NCBI RefSeq assembly: GCF_000247815.1
Contig: NC_021675.1
Location: 66,669,040-66,733,039, forward strand
Source: Ficedula albicollis
Taxonomy: Eukaryota; Chordata; Aves; Passeriformes; Muscicapidae
Reading direction: 5' to 3'
Length of the DNA stretch: 64,000 nt
Shown: positions 45,344 through 58,078 of the stretch, piece after piece
How the letters are laid out: each line of letters begins with the position of its first letter
How positions within the stretch are numbered: the first letter of the stretch is position 1
Notes under the pieces: model-generated
Database searches by the model: none
Told to the model about the DNA's origin: nothing
What the model saw: the letters and a program-made list of their open reading frames with translations, nothing else
Program-made: the position numbers and the translations under genes

Positions 45344-47154
45344 TTGACCCCCATGATCAGCTTCCCCTTTTACTGATGCAGATGTTTTGCTCATTGGACC
45401 CCACTACCCTTAACAGCTGCCTCCCCAAATCTTGTGGTTCTCAGCCAAGGACGGCTGCCCAGTTGCAATTTAGCCCTTAATCATAGCTTAAGACACCCTG
45501 CGAGAGGGGAGAGGCCCAAAATTGCACCCAGTTCTGCACCCAAGTGAGAGGTTGCAAACCTGGCTGGCAAGACCCCAACCCCTCACTGGGGAGCACTGTG
45601 AAGGATGGGGTGAGTGGGGCTGGACTTGCAGCCCGCCAAAATCCTGGTGTGTTTGGCAAGCGTGACGAACACATTCCATGCTCCCATCCCTGTGCCCTCA
45701 AGCAGTAGGATGGGTAAAGGGTCCAGCCTCATTGCAGGGTGAAAAGGAGTTTAATTCTCAACCATCCCTGAGGATACCCTTAAGGGTGAGGATGCTAGGT
45801 CTCCCCCAGCCCAAATCAGACATTTTTCTGGGGCAGGACACTATGAAACTCTCTCTGTGATCTCTGGAGCAGAGGAACAGCAGGAAAAGCTTGTTCCATG
45901 CCTGGAGCCAAGGCAGAAGGAGTACAGACAGGCTCCCACAGAGGGCAATGCACAGCCATGTGTGCCAGCCTGGTGCCTGGGATGTGGGAATTAACCTGTC
46001 CCCATGGGTGTGCATGGGTGTCCCACCACCTGCTCGGGGCCCATGGCATCCGTGGCCACTCTCACACCAGGAGCTCCCACTCTGTCCCAGAACTGGTGCT
46101 TGGGGCTCTGCCTGCTCATCCTTGGGCCTCTGGCTGAGAGGCAAAGTCAGCCTGGTTTGATGAAAAGATGGAAAATGGAGGGAGGAAAGTCACACAAAAA
46201 GTCACATCTCCTCACCCAACGCTGATGGGTGGCTGCAGGCTCTGGCAGCTTCACATGTTCCTGGGGTTAATGATATTTTAGCCCTGCACCTTCCAGATCA
46301 CAAACCAGGACAGGCTTGTCAAATAATTAATCTCGTATATCAATTGCTCTTGTTTTTCTCCAGCAAAAATTCCAGTTTCAGGTCCCTGACTCCAAACATG
46401 TCGGACATGGGATCCAGGAGATAGTGATGGCCACAAACTGGTGACCATACACCATGGGGACACTGTATTCCCCCACTGAGGGACATGGCTGGGACATGTT
46501 TCCAGCTCCTACCTAAAGGAGAAAGTAATGTCTTGGGATGGAGGTGCAATGTGTTGAGATAGAGGAATAGGATCAATGGCTCAGCGGGAGTTTCTACACA
46601 GTAACTCACAACTTGCAGTCCTGAGCCAAACTCACTTGTAGTTGGTGTGTCCAAGAAGGGATTGGGGTGCCTGGTGTGGTTTGGGATCTGTTGGACTACG
46701 TGTGGGATCTACCCTCTAAAGCATTTACCTCTGCGCCCCATGGGGACTTCATCCACCAGCAAAGCCACGCTGTGCTTCAACACTCCAATCACTAATGTGC
46801 CAGTAAGAGATCTATTCTTCAAAGGGGGACATGGGATGACTGGCTGGCTGCTGCTGGCCGAGATAGAATTGTGAGGAATATAAAATCCCAAAGGAGCTGT
46901 GGGTAAGGATGCTCTTTCCCATGAGTAGAGCAATCCAGATTTCCCCTGTGCTTTGTCACAATGTCCATCCCCATCTTCCAGCTCGTGGCTGCCCAAGGAA
47001 TTGATCTTTGGGCACTTACTCCACTGACTGGGCTGTCACGTCCTTCTACTCCATTTATGAGCTGGGAGGAGCCCACAGCGTGGTGAATTATAAGCCAATG
47101 CTTTAAAACAGTGTTCTGAAGGTTTGGGAGCTGAATTATTATTTATAATGCCCT

Positions 47155-47498
47155 GGAGGCCCCATGTAATTTATGGACAGGTATGAAGACAAGTAGGCGC
47201 TCAGACATGGGGATGAGCCCGGTGTAAATGCTGAGATAGAAAGACAGATAGATGGATGGATGAAGATAAGCTTCTTGGCCAAGAGAGCTGGAGATTGAAA
47301 AACTGGAGATGGAGAAGGCTGCTCTTGGAGGCCCCATGTAATTTATGGACAGGTATGAAGACAAGTAGGCGCTCAGACATGGGGATGAGCCCGGTGTAAA
47401 TGCTGAGATAGAAAGACAGATAGATGGATGGATGAAGATAAGCTTCTTGGCCAAGAGAGCTGGAGATTGAAAAACTGGAGATGGAGAAGGCTGCTCTT
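47155..47498 (+). repeat. Tandem duplication, 172-bp unit x2
   Basis: Copies start at 47155 and 47327 (GGAGGCCCCATGTAATTTAT) and appear almost identical, indicating a recent event. Confidence 0.93.
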
Positions 47499-47643
47499 AG
47501 ACATCTCTGTTCTCCTAGGGTGATACCTACTATCCCATTACTCTCACTCTGTAAAATGTCATCCCAAACGTAGACATCTCTGTTCTCCTAGGGTGATACC
47601 TAATATCCCACTACTCTCACTCTGTAAAATGTCATCCCAAACA
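47498..47643 (+). repeat. Tandem duplication, 73-bp unit x2
   Basis: Copies start at 47498 and 47571 (TAGACATCTCTGTTCTCCTA) with two or three mismatches. It directly abuts the 172-bp duplication. Confidence 0.92.
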
Positions 47644-50600
47644 TGGTGCAAATAATTTGTTTACTCTTATTTTTTTTTAATTTATCCAAAGCGCAAGGAA
47701 AAAAAAAGCAAAAAAGGAATTGCTTTGTTGTTGCAATTTGCTGCTAGGCATTCCTATGTGTGCTAACGATAAGTATTAATTAAATAGCTTTCTGTTGTCT
47801 TTTAAATGCAGTTCTTTCAGGCTGTAATTAAAAACAGACACCCAGCCCTTTCTGTCTGCATAGGAAGAGGCAGGTAGGCCTCTGGAGCTCGGCACTTCTT
47901 TCCTTGTAACAGGAGAGAAGTGGAAAAGGAGGCAAAACCAGTTTCCATTGAAAACTCACCACCCTGTGCATGTCCTTCACAGGGAAGGCAACTAGTTCAA
48001 GGAAATTAAAGGAATGTGACTTCCAAGATCCCAGCCCTGCAATCAAAGCAAGTTTATTTGCCCTTAAGATCTTTCAGCTTCATACATTTTAAAGGCAGAG
48101 GAGATCACTTTGTTTGATCTCTGGGCTACACAGGCTGCTGAACATCCTTCTGTTGCATTCATCATGCCCAGAAGAAACTTTTTGCCTTATGAACATTTTG
48201 ATCTGAGTAGCTGGAGATAGGATTCCACCCCTCTCACTCGTTTCTCGCTTTCCCCAGTTTTTTTCACTCTTGCTGTGAAAAACCAGGCACTACTGTAGAT
48301 CCCCATCCCTGTGCTACTCCTCTGGCCAGTAATTAATCTCCCAGTTCAGGGCGTGCTGCTCAGGGAAACTGTAGCTCCTGCCAGCCCTGCTGCCCTCTGC
48401 CTTTCCCAGCTTAAAATAGACTAAAGCCCTCTAGAAATGCAAATAAAATGTCAGATGCTCACGTGATGCAAAGCAACCACCAAATAAAATTTCCCATTTG
48501 CCCACAACACTGAATGAGACTTAAGCCCAATTTTTTTCTGCCTTTAAAGGCAACTGGGCTTTACTTATCTAAAATGCTGTTGTTAATCAATAAATACATG
48601 GAAAGACAATGTCTGTCTGCTGTGCAGCTTATGAGAGGGGACAGGAGAAGATGCAGCTCACTCAGATGATGCCTTGGTCAGAAATGGCCCATGAAAAAAA
48701 GTTTCTGTGTTCAACAACTGCATTTACATAATTTTTTTGTGAATGGAAATATTTAATTATGCATTTGAGTAATTTATAACCTGAGATGTGTAGAATTTGT
48801 GCAATAAATACACAGAGAATATAAGATAGACACATTGTCTCTGAGGGCATCCTTGATTTGGGGCAGTGCAGCACTTTGGTCACCCAGGGTGATGCTCCTG
48901 TGCCTTGATAACTCCTCACACAGTTCAATAAAACAGTCACAGCCCTTTTGGGGTCCTATCAACCCAAGGCTGGATTTGCTCTGGGTTTTTCTGTCCCTCA
49001 GCCCCATGGCTGTGCCTGTGCTGTGATTTTGATGCAGCTGGATGGGAGCTGGGAACACAACAAGGGGTCTGGGACACTCTGCAGGCTCCTTCCCTGGTGA
49101 GGGGAGCACGGGGCTGGGAGCATCTTCGGGGCTGTTGGTGGCAGCAGCAACAGAAGTGGCTCAGAAGGGATTTTTTTCTCAATTATTTGCATTTTAGAAA
49201 TGCGAAAGGGGGAGAAATGGAATGGAAAAAGCAGGGAGGGGAAAAAAAGAGAAAGTAAGCATTCAGAAATTAAATACTTAATTTAAAAGGAGTTTGAATT
49301 TGTTTGAATTGAATCAAAAGATTTTTTTCTTTTCAGCAAACTTGAGCTTCTTTTGAGCAGAAACTGGGGGGAAAAAAGAGCCTTAAAAAGGTATTTTAAT
49401 GGCAAAATTATTCACTTTTAATTCAAATTGTTAAAAATATTTTTCAGTTTTGGGAAAAAGAAGAAAATGTAGAAATTTTGCAAATTCTAGGAATATTTAA
49501 AACACCATACCACAAAAAAAGAAGGTGTTATGAGGGAAATAAAAAGCAGAACAAGGGGGCTGGAAAAGAGAGCAGCCAGCAGCTGCCCTGTGTGGCTCTG
49601 TCCTTGCCCTGACACCCCTGAGATCACCCCGAGCACTTTAAGATCACGAGATACTGAGAACAAAGAGTTTGTGTTCTCTTTTTTGCTCTGTAGTTCCCTG
49701 CATTTTCAGGCTCCCAAAGCTGGTTCAGCACTTTTAGGGCAGGTTAGAATCCAATTCTTAAAGAAAGCAGAGCAGAAAATCGCATATTAAGTGGCTCCAG
49801 GAAGGTGATGCTTTCAGAAAAATAACAAAACTAATAATTCCTGAACAATAAATAATTTAAAAAGTGATGAGCACAGGTCAGTGGTTATTTCATGCAATTT
49901 CTCACTATTCATCTCATTGCTCTTGCCCTGGGACTCCTCAAACAGAGCATCACAGGTATTTGCAGAACTTTTTGCTCGTGAAATGAAACAACACTGTTGA
50001 TGCTGCAGTAAAAGAAACAGGAAGGGGAGAAGGGGCCGTGTCTGAACATGGCTTTATTTTGGAATCTAACATAGGGAATAGAGCAGGACTCACTGTGCTA
50101 AATCCTGGACTGATATGGGAAAAGGAAGATGAAATATTTTGATAATGAAGTTTGCAATCAGAGCTCAAGCAACAGGTTTTGAGGATGGGGTCTTTCTGTC
50201 ACCAGCTTTCTGTGTGACCCTGGGAAGGGTGGCGGTGAGGTGAAGTGAGGAGCAGGGGGACCCTCCTGCAGCTCCCCCAGCCTGGTCACTGCCACCTGGG
50301 TGCCACCCGGGGTCCCACACTGCCTGGGGACCAGGCTGCTGCCACCTCCTCACCCTGAGCTTGATGCCCTGCAGCTCCACTTGGTCCCCACCTGCCCAGC
50401 AAAGCAGCAGCACCCTGGGAACTCCTGGCTTCCGCTCCTCCGGGATGCTTGTGGGGATTAGCCAAGCTATGCTCCCTAAACCCATCACATGTGTTTCAAT
50501 AGTTTTAATTGTTGCCTTTAAGATAATTACAGGCTGGAGAGCGCGGACAGGAAGAGCCCTGTGGATTTGCACCGGGGCTCGGGAGCACCGTTGTGTAGGA

Positions 50601-52768
50601 ATGGGATATCTGCCACTTGGAAGTGTTTGTCCTGCTTGGGAGAGTGGTTTGCATGCCACAAGCAGGGAAGGGCACAGATCCCCGCTTCCCATGGCTGGAA
50701 CAACTGGAACAAGGTGTCCCCCTGGCCCCCACTCCACCTGCCCCAGGGAAAGAATCCCCCAGCTGTAACCTGGCTCAGCAATTACTGACCCTTGCTCATT
50801 TAACCTGCAGCTTTTCCCTCCTTCCCACATCTGTCCAGAAGGCAGAGAAGACCTGAAGTGAGCAGGATGATGAAAATCAGGCTCACAGTGGGGCAGGGAG
50901 AATCCAGGGACCACCTTGCTTAGAGATGAGCAGCAGGAGCCAGCCCCAGCACACTCTTTGGCTCTTAGTGAGGTGGACCATACTTGGGTTTTTTAGTATA
51001 TTATGGTTTGCCCTCGACCCTTGCTGGCTATCCAGCCTTCATCACCAGAGAAAACACTTTCCTGATTTTAAAGAGAGATATCTCTGTCCCTTCCATAACC
51101 TGGAGTAATTCAATATTGAGTGAGAGGATTGCAGTCACTGCTTTTCCTCTGTTTGCACCTTTCTTGCGATTATTTGTTGGAGCTCCCTGCTGGAGAGCAG
51201 GGCAGGCAGCTCTCAGGAATAACACAACTTCCTGGATGCTGTCTCTCCACAGAAGAGCTGGGGCAGCCCTGAGGACCCTTCTTGGGGCACAGACCTTCCC
51301 CAGGGCTCACCACACAGCACAGGATTTCTCCTGAGATCTTCTCAGCCCGCTGTGTCACCATGAAACCCAGCAAGGGGTTCTTGCCCTTGCATTTGCAGTA
51401 GCCTTTTTATCACTGATGCTTTTAGAAATGAAAACAAGATTTCATCTACATCCAAGAGTTTGCTCCAGTCCAGCCCCCTGGTTGCAGGATGTCTCATGGC
51501 TGGTATGGATCCGGAGGATCTGGCTGGTTGCTCCCAGGCACTGAAACCTGCAGTTACTGGAGGGGTGATATGGGGCCTGGCACACTGAGGGTGGGATTTG
51601 TTTTAGCCTTCAATCCATAGAAATCCATTTAATAGCACTTCCCCTAAAGTGCTGCCCTTCTTCCACCCAAACTCCTAAAATGGAAATAATCATGGCAAGG
51701 AAAAAAATTGGAACAACTCAAATATTAAAATGCAGTGAAGGTGAGCTGGCTCCTGGGTGGAGGGGACGGGGATGGGCCCCATCACTGCTGCCAAGGAGAA
51801 TTTTGGGGACCTGTTCAGACCTACATCTGCTGGCAGTGGATTAGAAGTCAAACCCACCTGAAATCCAGAACTAAGCATCCTGAGGGGCTCCTCGAGGATG
51901 GGATATTCCCCTTCGTGAGCTGCCGACTTTGCCCCAACAATCTTTCACATCCCATCCCTCTTCTCCCTTCCCATTTATCCCTTCCCTTCCCATGTAATAT
52001 GACGCATTGGCAGAGGAATAAAATAATCAGCTATTGCTTTATTACTTTTTTCACCCCTGCTTCCCTCACGGGCAACTGTATTTCGGCAAATGTTTTTAAT
52101 ATTTGCTAATAAAAGCAGCTCCAGTAATGACATGCTCCCTCCCCAAGACAAAATTACCGGGACTGGCGTTATCTAACAAACTCGTTTTGGCACAAGCGCG
52201 TCTGCGTTCGAGCCATTTCTGCCCATTCACAGGATTATCAGCCATCTCTGCAGCCAGCCCCAGCCCTCCTCTCTCATTCCTAGTTAATTGGTGTGAAATT
52301 GGAGCAAGTTCTCAGGTGATAATGTGTTTGCATTTACTGCTTCACTGAACCACCCTAGCCACTCAATCCCAGCTTCATTAAAGCCTCAATCTCAGCTTTT
52401 GCTCCTGGCTGTGAGCTTCAAACCCTATTTCCTGCGTGGCAGACATACAGCCTAACACATGTCAGGAAGACAGCTTGAGCAGAGCTGCTGGGAACAAGCA
52501 CAGCAACTGCCCGGGCGCCGCTCCGGGAAAATCACGTTCGCGGTGGGAAAGATGCTTGGAGTCCCCACGATGGCTTCACGCTGCGTTGGTTGGCTCCCTG
52601 CTCTTGAAAAAGGCATATTTTGTACCCTTTAATTATACTTGATTAATGAATTAATTTTAATTTTTTTTTTCTGCAGCTCTTTGAAGATAAAAACCCCTTC
52701 GTCTGAATTCTGTGATTAGTATTTAAAGACTCAAGTGGAATATTTGTAGGCAGAAAAACCTAACCGAG

Positions 52769-52794
52769 GAATGCCTGTGTTCAAGCAGGCATTC
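52769..52794. other. Perfect 9-bp inverted repeat with 8-nt loop
   Basis: GAATGCCTG at 52769-52777 and CAGGCATTC at 52786-52794. The arms are perfect reverse complements inside an AT-rich block, and one arm contains a TEAD-like GGAATG with the base before it. It could be a palindromic factor site or an RNA hairpin. Confidence 0.6.
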
Positions 52795-54042
52795 AATAGG
52801 GCCTATTCACAGGATAGATTCCAGGGTTATTATTAGCAATAAGGTTATCTTTGGCATAATCTTTTTATGCACAACATGCTATTGGATTCCACCCTCCCTT
52901 TTTGCTCAGGCCCTGGGGCAGAAGGTAGACAAACCAGAGCTGGTTCAAGCCCTGCAAGTGTTTTTCATGCAAGTGAAGATGAAGCCTGGCAGAGTCTGCC
53001 ATGGTTATATTTAGGATAAACCATAAGGGATTTTTGGTGCAAGATGCACGCCCCAGAATGCTTCTGCATGGAGGGAAAAGTGTGCTGCCCCTGGGCTATC
53101 TCCAGCCCTGACAGCACATGCTGTAAAGGACCTGCTGCACACTGGGGACATCTGTGACACCCTGTGGCAGTCTGGATGGAGAGGGGTGGGTTGGGCTGGT
53201 CCTATGCCTGCAGGTCACTGAGGAAGCTCCGAGCATCCCCCGGGCATGAGAGATTCCACAGGTCTGGACACAGCTCTGGGCTGGGACAAGCCTGGACACA
53301 GCTGGGGAGAGAAGCCCTGCCAGCCACACCACTGGGCGAATCTTTTTTGGGGAGCTGGAGCTGGGTCTGTGCTGGGTTGGATGTGCCCAGGGGTCCCACC
53401 TGCCCCTGGCCAGGAGGGCTGACACGAGTGGGGCTGCAGGCTTGATCTGGGCATGAAAGGAGACAGCAGCTGTCGCCTGCCTGCCTCTTAATTTGGCGGT
53501 GTTTCTAGCTCTCACGAAGCAAAATGTAGGAGGTGGGGTTTTGTAGTTGTTGGTGGTGCTTTTTGGTGTTTTGTTGTGTTTTTTTTAATGGGTGGTGGGC
53601 GTGATTTTTTCAAACGCGTTCCCTTTGGCATGTCTGTGCCAGCAGTGTTGGTGAGAGCCCCAGGATGCCTCTGCTCAGGAACAATTTCCTTTGAAACTTG
53701 TGTCTCCCCAAACCCACCACTGAGCACAGGGGGTGGGAGGAGGTAAGGCCACCTTGGGCTGTGGTCCTTTACCCTGAACAGCTCAGCTGCAGCGCGGGGT
53801 CCCCAAGTCACCCCAAAACCAGCTCCAAAAATCGATCAGGGCTGCTCCTCCAGGGCCAGGCTCCCCAGCCTGGGTGCAGGCAGAGCCAAAACACATAGAG
53901 GCACATTAAAGGATGGCTGGTGTGGCTTTGAAACAGCGCGGCAATCCCCTGTAGCCTAGTTTTTAGAGAAAGTATTTGGTAGCTGGTTTTTCTCTTTGTG
54001 ACTAAACGTGGTTATTAGGCCCCAAGTGCATCATTAAACCTG

Positions 54043-54238
54043 TTATTAAAAGTAAACATGTTAAGAAGAATATACTGCTGCGAAGCAAGCTCATCCAGGG
54101 CACTGGACCCTCTGGAAAAGCCATTAACATTTGAATTTAAAGTGAACCTACTTAAGAACATATTGGACTAATTCAGGGCCTTAGAGCTATTAAAATGACT
54201 GCCATTAAAAATAAATATGTTAGGCAGAATATGTTGCA
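54043..54238. repeat. Diverged direct repeat of about 36 bp
   Basis: The segments at 54043-54080 and 54203-54238 share ATTAAAA-TAAA-ATGTTA and AGAATAT-TGC with several changes, 160 bp apart. They are older than the tandem duplications and lie in a candidate conserved block. Confidence 0.6.
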
Positions 54239-54690
54239 TAATTAAATTTATTACAGTGTTTACTGTTTTTTATGCTGGTCTCTAGTTTAAGAGGTTATTT
54301 GTATGTATATAAAGTATATATGTGTTTTTTATATTTATACATACATGGTAATATGTCTAACTATATGTATTTAGTTATCTATTGTCTTAAAATGACTCTG
54401 TAGGATAAATTTGACTTCCTTGTTGCAGGATGAGACAGAGCCCCAGTGGGATGAAGTCTTCATTAAAATCATGGGGGAATAATAAATAAGTCTTGGCTAT
54501 ATGTGAGTGTTGTGGCCACAGTCCAGTGGCTGTTGAGTTCAGTGGGAATCTTTCCTTGACTTTGCCATGCTGGGTCAGACCTCAGGAATGTGTCTCTTGC
54601 TTTGATGGTTTTGCTATTGGTAGGTCAGCCTGGAAAATCAGCAAATCAGCAGCTTTGCTTTCCACGGGCCATTCCCAGGCTGAGCTCCAC

Positions 54691-54817
54691 CAGGTTCTCA
54701 TTTCCCTGGTCCCCTGCAGCTGAGGGGTCCCTGGGGAGGTGGCAGGGTGGGACCCAGGTTCTCATTTCCCTGGTCCCCTGCAGCTCAGGGGTCCCTGGGG
54801 AGGTGGCAGGGTGGCAT
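54691..54817 (+). repeat. Tandem duplication, 64-bp unit x2
   Basis: Copies start at 54691 and 54755 (CAGGTTCTCATTTCCCTGGT) with one internal mismatch and a changed end. Confidence 0.92.
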
Positions 54818-55001
54818 GGGTTCTTCCCACCTGGGGGCCTTGCTGTGTGGGAAAAGGTGCTCCAGGGAAGAGTTTCTCCCAGCAGTTTTGGACATGAGCA
54901 GTGACCTCTGCCTTGCCAGTGCCTAAGACCAGTGGCATCTCCTGCCATGGCCCTGGTGTAACACAGATCCAATCCATATAATGTATATAAATGTACTGTA
55001 G

Positions 55002-55215
55002 ATCCAGAGAATAGTCCAGGTTGGAAAGGACCTTTCAAGGTCATCTGGCCCAAACTCTCCTGCATCTTTGACTAGACCAGGGTGCTCAGACCTTTGCCCA
55101 ACCTGATCTGAATATTTGCAGGGATGGGACATCCGCTACCTCTCTGGGCAGCCTGTGCCAGTGCACCATCACTCTCCTTGTAAAAAAATCTCTTCCTTAT
55201 ATCTGGTCTGGACTT
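55002..55215 (-). mobile_element. CR1 LINE 3' fragment
   Basis: Plus strand GGTTGGAAAGGACCTTTCAA, CATCTGGCCCAAACT, TGCTCAGACC, GGGATGGGACATCCGCTACC and CTCTGGGCAGCCTGTGCCAG are the reverse complement of the avian CR1 3' region. It is the longest CR1 piece in the window and moderately diverged. Confidence 0.93.
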
Positions 55216-55649
55216 CAAGAAGGGGCCATCCCGCGAAATGCAATTACCTCCCAGGGACTTGCATGGGAGCTGAGGCTTTTGTGATTCTGGGAGGGTTCAT
55301 TAAAAAAAACAACAACAAAAAAATGTGAGTGCTCACCAGCACTCCACAGGATCAGAGGTGGTAGGACCACAGGTTAGAGTGGAAAAAGCTGTGCTAAGGA
55401 ATTGCATGGGATGGGAGATGTTCCTTGGAGAGCAGCCTGTTGGAGGGGTTTCACCGTGCTCGTTAATTACAGTGAAGGGGATAAAAAGTCAATTAAACCC
55501 TGCTGGGTGGCAGTGACCAGCACCTTCCCCCCCAGCTCTTCTCCCAGGAGTGCTTGGGTTCTGCACTCCCAGTAGCCACAGGGCCACCCTGGGTGTCTGT
55601 GGGGGTCTCAGCCTGCACACCCCAGCCCGTGGGCCACTTGCGGGGATGT

Positions 55650-55985
55650 TTTCAGGCTGGCCCCGAACGCCGATCGCCGGGGGACATCAGCACCGCTGAG
55701 GAGCGCACGGGGATGTCAGCAGATGGCACTATTTCTTCTGCCATAGGAGCTGCTGGCTCCTACCGGGGCAGCTCCGGGCTCAGGGCACGGCGCCCTGCAG
55801 AGCCCCCTCAGCGCTGCCCGGGGCTCCGCGGGGGATGCGGAGCTCGCAGGGTCCCTCCCCACGGAGCCCCGTCCTCCCGGAGGGTCCTTCCCGCCGGGTT
55901 CGGTGCCCGACAGTGACTCAGTGATCGCCAGCACAAACCTCAGGCCGCGCTGCCAAACCACCGCGCTGCTTGTTTCCTATCGGCT
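55650..55985. promoter_or_regulatory. Orphan CpG island
   Basis: About 33 CpGs in roughly 320 bp of strongly GC-rich DNA, by hand count. It contains an AP-1/MARE-like TGACTCAG at 55914-55921. No recognised gene begins here; a 120-aa open frame across it (55554-55916) has no familiar domain. It may be the promoter of an unannotated transcript or a developmental regulatory island. Confidence 0.6.
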
Positions 55986-56399
55986 GCTGTTTTGGGATTG
56001 AAAATCGGGGTTTGCTGCTGACTCTCCCGGTGGAAAGGGACGGGAAGAGAGTTTTTGTGGCCCTCCATGCTCCCCTTCACCTGCACCCCACTCCAGATGA
56101 TCCTACTGTGACTAATGTGCCCAGATGTTGCCAGCTGGAGAGATGCCCACAGCGGTGATTTCAGTCGGACGAGTCCAAGGGGGATCGCACCATCCTGATC
56201 GGCCCTATAAACTTCTTATACCAGCTGAAAACCCCTTTGCCCAGCTCTGCCCCAGCACTCCGGGGGCCGCAGGACCCTGGGGCTGCTGTCTCCTGCCCCA
56301 TCCTTGATTTCTCCAGCACCCGGGCTGCTCCTGTGGCTCCCGGCTGCAGCAGTGGCCAGCCAGGGGGTCATTTTCCACCGCCCTGAATTAAACTTCATC

Positions 56400-56710
56400 T
56401 CCGAGAGGTGCTACCCAGCGCAACTGAATATTTAAATAATAAAACGAAACCATGCTGGTGGGAGTACAGCTGCTATTACACTTATTAGTTAATTGTGGCG
56501 GTGTTTCAGAGCCCTAGGCATGCACCTGGACCCCTCGTGCTAGGTGCTGTACAAACAGGACGGAGGAGAAGACTTTGGCGTTTAAAGGCACTGAGTCATT
56601 CCTTCGCCCTCTCATCTGAAACCTCAGCTTTGTGTAAAACCTTTAGGATTTTGTTTAATGGGCGCAGCTAATGGTGAGGTAATCAGGGAGCCTTTCGACA
56701 CAGAACCCAG
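56400..56710. other. AT-rich candidate conserved element with an ancient repeat-like core
   Basis: GTGCTAGGTGCTGTACAAAC near 56538-56557 resembles the tail of an old dispersed amniote repeat as I remember it. Flanking DNA has TTAGTTAATTG and AATATTTAAATAATA. This could be an exapted old repeat; the family cannot be named securely. Confidence 0.35.
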
Positions 56711-57950
56711 CGATCAGTGGGTTGGATGCCTTTTGATCTCTCTGCGGAGCAAAGGCATCGAGAGGAGAAGCTGCGGGGTACCGGGAGATGCTCTGCGAGT
56801 GGGCGGCAGAGACCGGCCCGGGGCAGCATCTCCCACACTAAGCCCCTTGTGCTAGGATCCGGCTGGGGGCCATCACCCTCGTGCCGTGTTCTGGGGCACA
56901 CCGGGACCTCGTGGGCACATCCTTAGATGTCACCCAAGAGGAGATTGGGACCGCTGGGGGTGACTGTCCCTCCCTGCCTCCTGCAGAAAGATGTCTGTAC
57001 AAGACTTCTGCTTGCAGAACATGGGTTTTGACCTGTGGTCTCTGAAGGCATCCAAACTGAGCAGTGGGTGCAGGCCATGCCCTTCCCAGGCTCCTGGATG
57101 TCCTGCTTCTGTCTGGCCATCCCTACAGCATTGCTTCCCAGAGGAAACCATGGAAAGAGGAGAAGGTCCCCAGCAAGTTCCTGCTGCAGAACGATGGCTG
57201 ATGAATGCTCAGGTGGTGGATGGGCTCTGCTGGGGGGTTACCTGGGGAGCCCAGGGTGTCCCTCCTGTGGCCATGTGTGCAGTGCGCAGCCAGGATGGAG
57301 CAGAAGTCCTCTAGGCTGCTCCTCTCCTGGGGTGACTTCACCCAAAACCTCTGGTGTGTGGCAGCACCTGGCTGGGGCTTGAGCTGGGGCGATGGTCTGG
57401 CTGGCAGAGGCCCCAAGGGAAACCCATGGAGCTGTACTCATGGGTACATTCTTTCACACTCATCTTGGCCTGACAAGCTGCTACAAGCTACACCTGCAGG
57501 ACTCCTTTCCCTTTCTGCTGGTGTGAGTGAGGTCTGACTCTGGAGATCCACCTCAGGGTGGTGCTGCTCCTCTCCCATCACCTGGCACCTTGGCACACTG
57601 GGTGCATGGGCCAGCTTTGTAGCCCCCCAAGATCCCAGCCTTGTAGGAAAAACCTTTTTCGACTCAGCTGGGACCAAACTTTGCCAGGTTAGTGTTGAGA
57701 TGAATCAGTCACTGCATGGTCACAAGGAAGGGGGAAAGGGATGTGTGGATAGAGCAAGGGGCGGATGGTTTTGGGTTAAACATACAACTTCCTTCTCAGG
57801 GCTAATGCTAAGACAATATTCTTTGAAAGAACCTTGCAGGAGTGTGTTTAGGAGTGCTACAGTAGAAATAGCAGCGTTGAGGGTCTCCTTTTCAGTGGCA
57901 GCCAGAGCATGGGATGGGGAAAGAAGATAGAGATGCAGCTGCTTCTGCTG
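56711..57950. other. Unique intergenic DNA
   Basis: GC-moderate sequence with several overlapping short open frames in many phases, none with a recognisable domain. No gene supported. Confidence 0.45.
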
Positions 57951-58078
57951 GTGTCAGATTAGGATGTCCCAGTCTGTTTAGGATGTGCAATATAAATAAT
58001 AACCTGCTCTAAGTTCGTGTCAGATTAGGATGTCCCAGTCTGTTTAGGATGTGCAATATAACTAATAACCTGCTCTAC
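57951..58078 (+). repeat. Tandem duplication, 66-bp unit x2
   Basis: Copies start at 57951 and 58017 (GTGTCAGATTAGGATGTCCC) and differ by about one base. Confidence 0.93.

Larger units (their letters stand above)
43884..47154. other. Region downstream of THNSL2
   Basis: No gene recognised. Two complex tandem duplications are listed separately; the rest appears unique. Confidence 0.5.
47644..54690. other. Gene-free DNA with AT-rich, possibly conserved segments
   Basis: No gene recognised. Octamer motifs occur near 48437 (ATGCAAAT) and 49185 (ATTTGCAT). Segments around 52080-52340, 52640-52900 and 53950-54380 have the AT-rich, low-repeat, homeodomain-rich look of conserved non-coding elements. 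Conservation cannot be tested here. Confidence 0.35.

Noticed and set aside
50165..50914. 249-residue minus-strand open frame
   Set aside because: Low-complexity proline/glycine-rich sequence, no recognisable domain, open frames on the other strand too, and no splice or promoter context.
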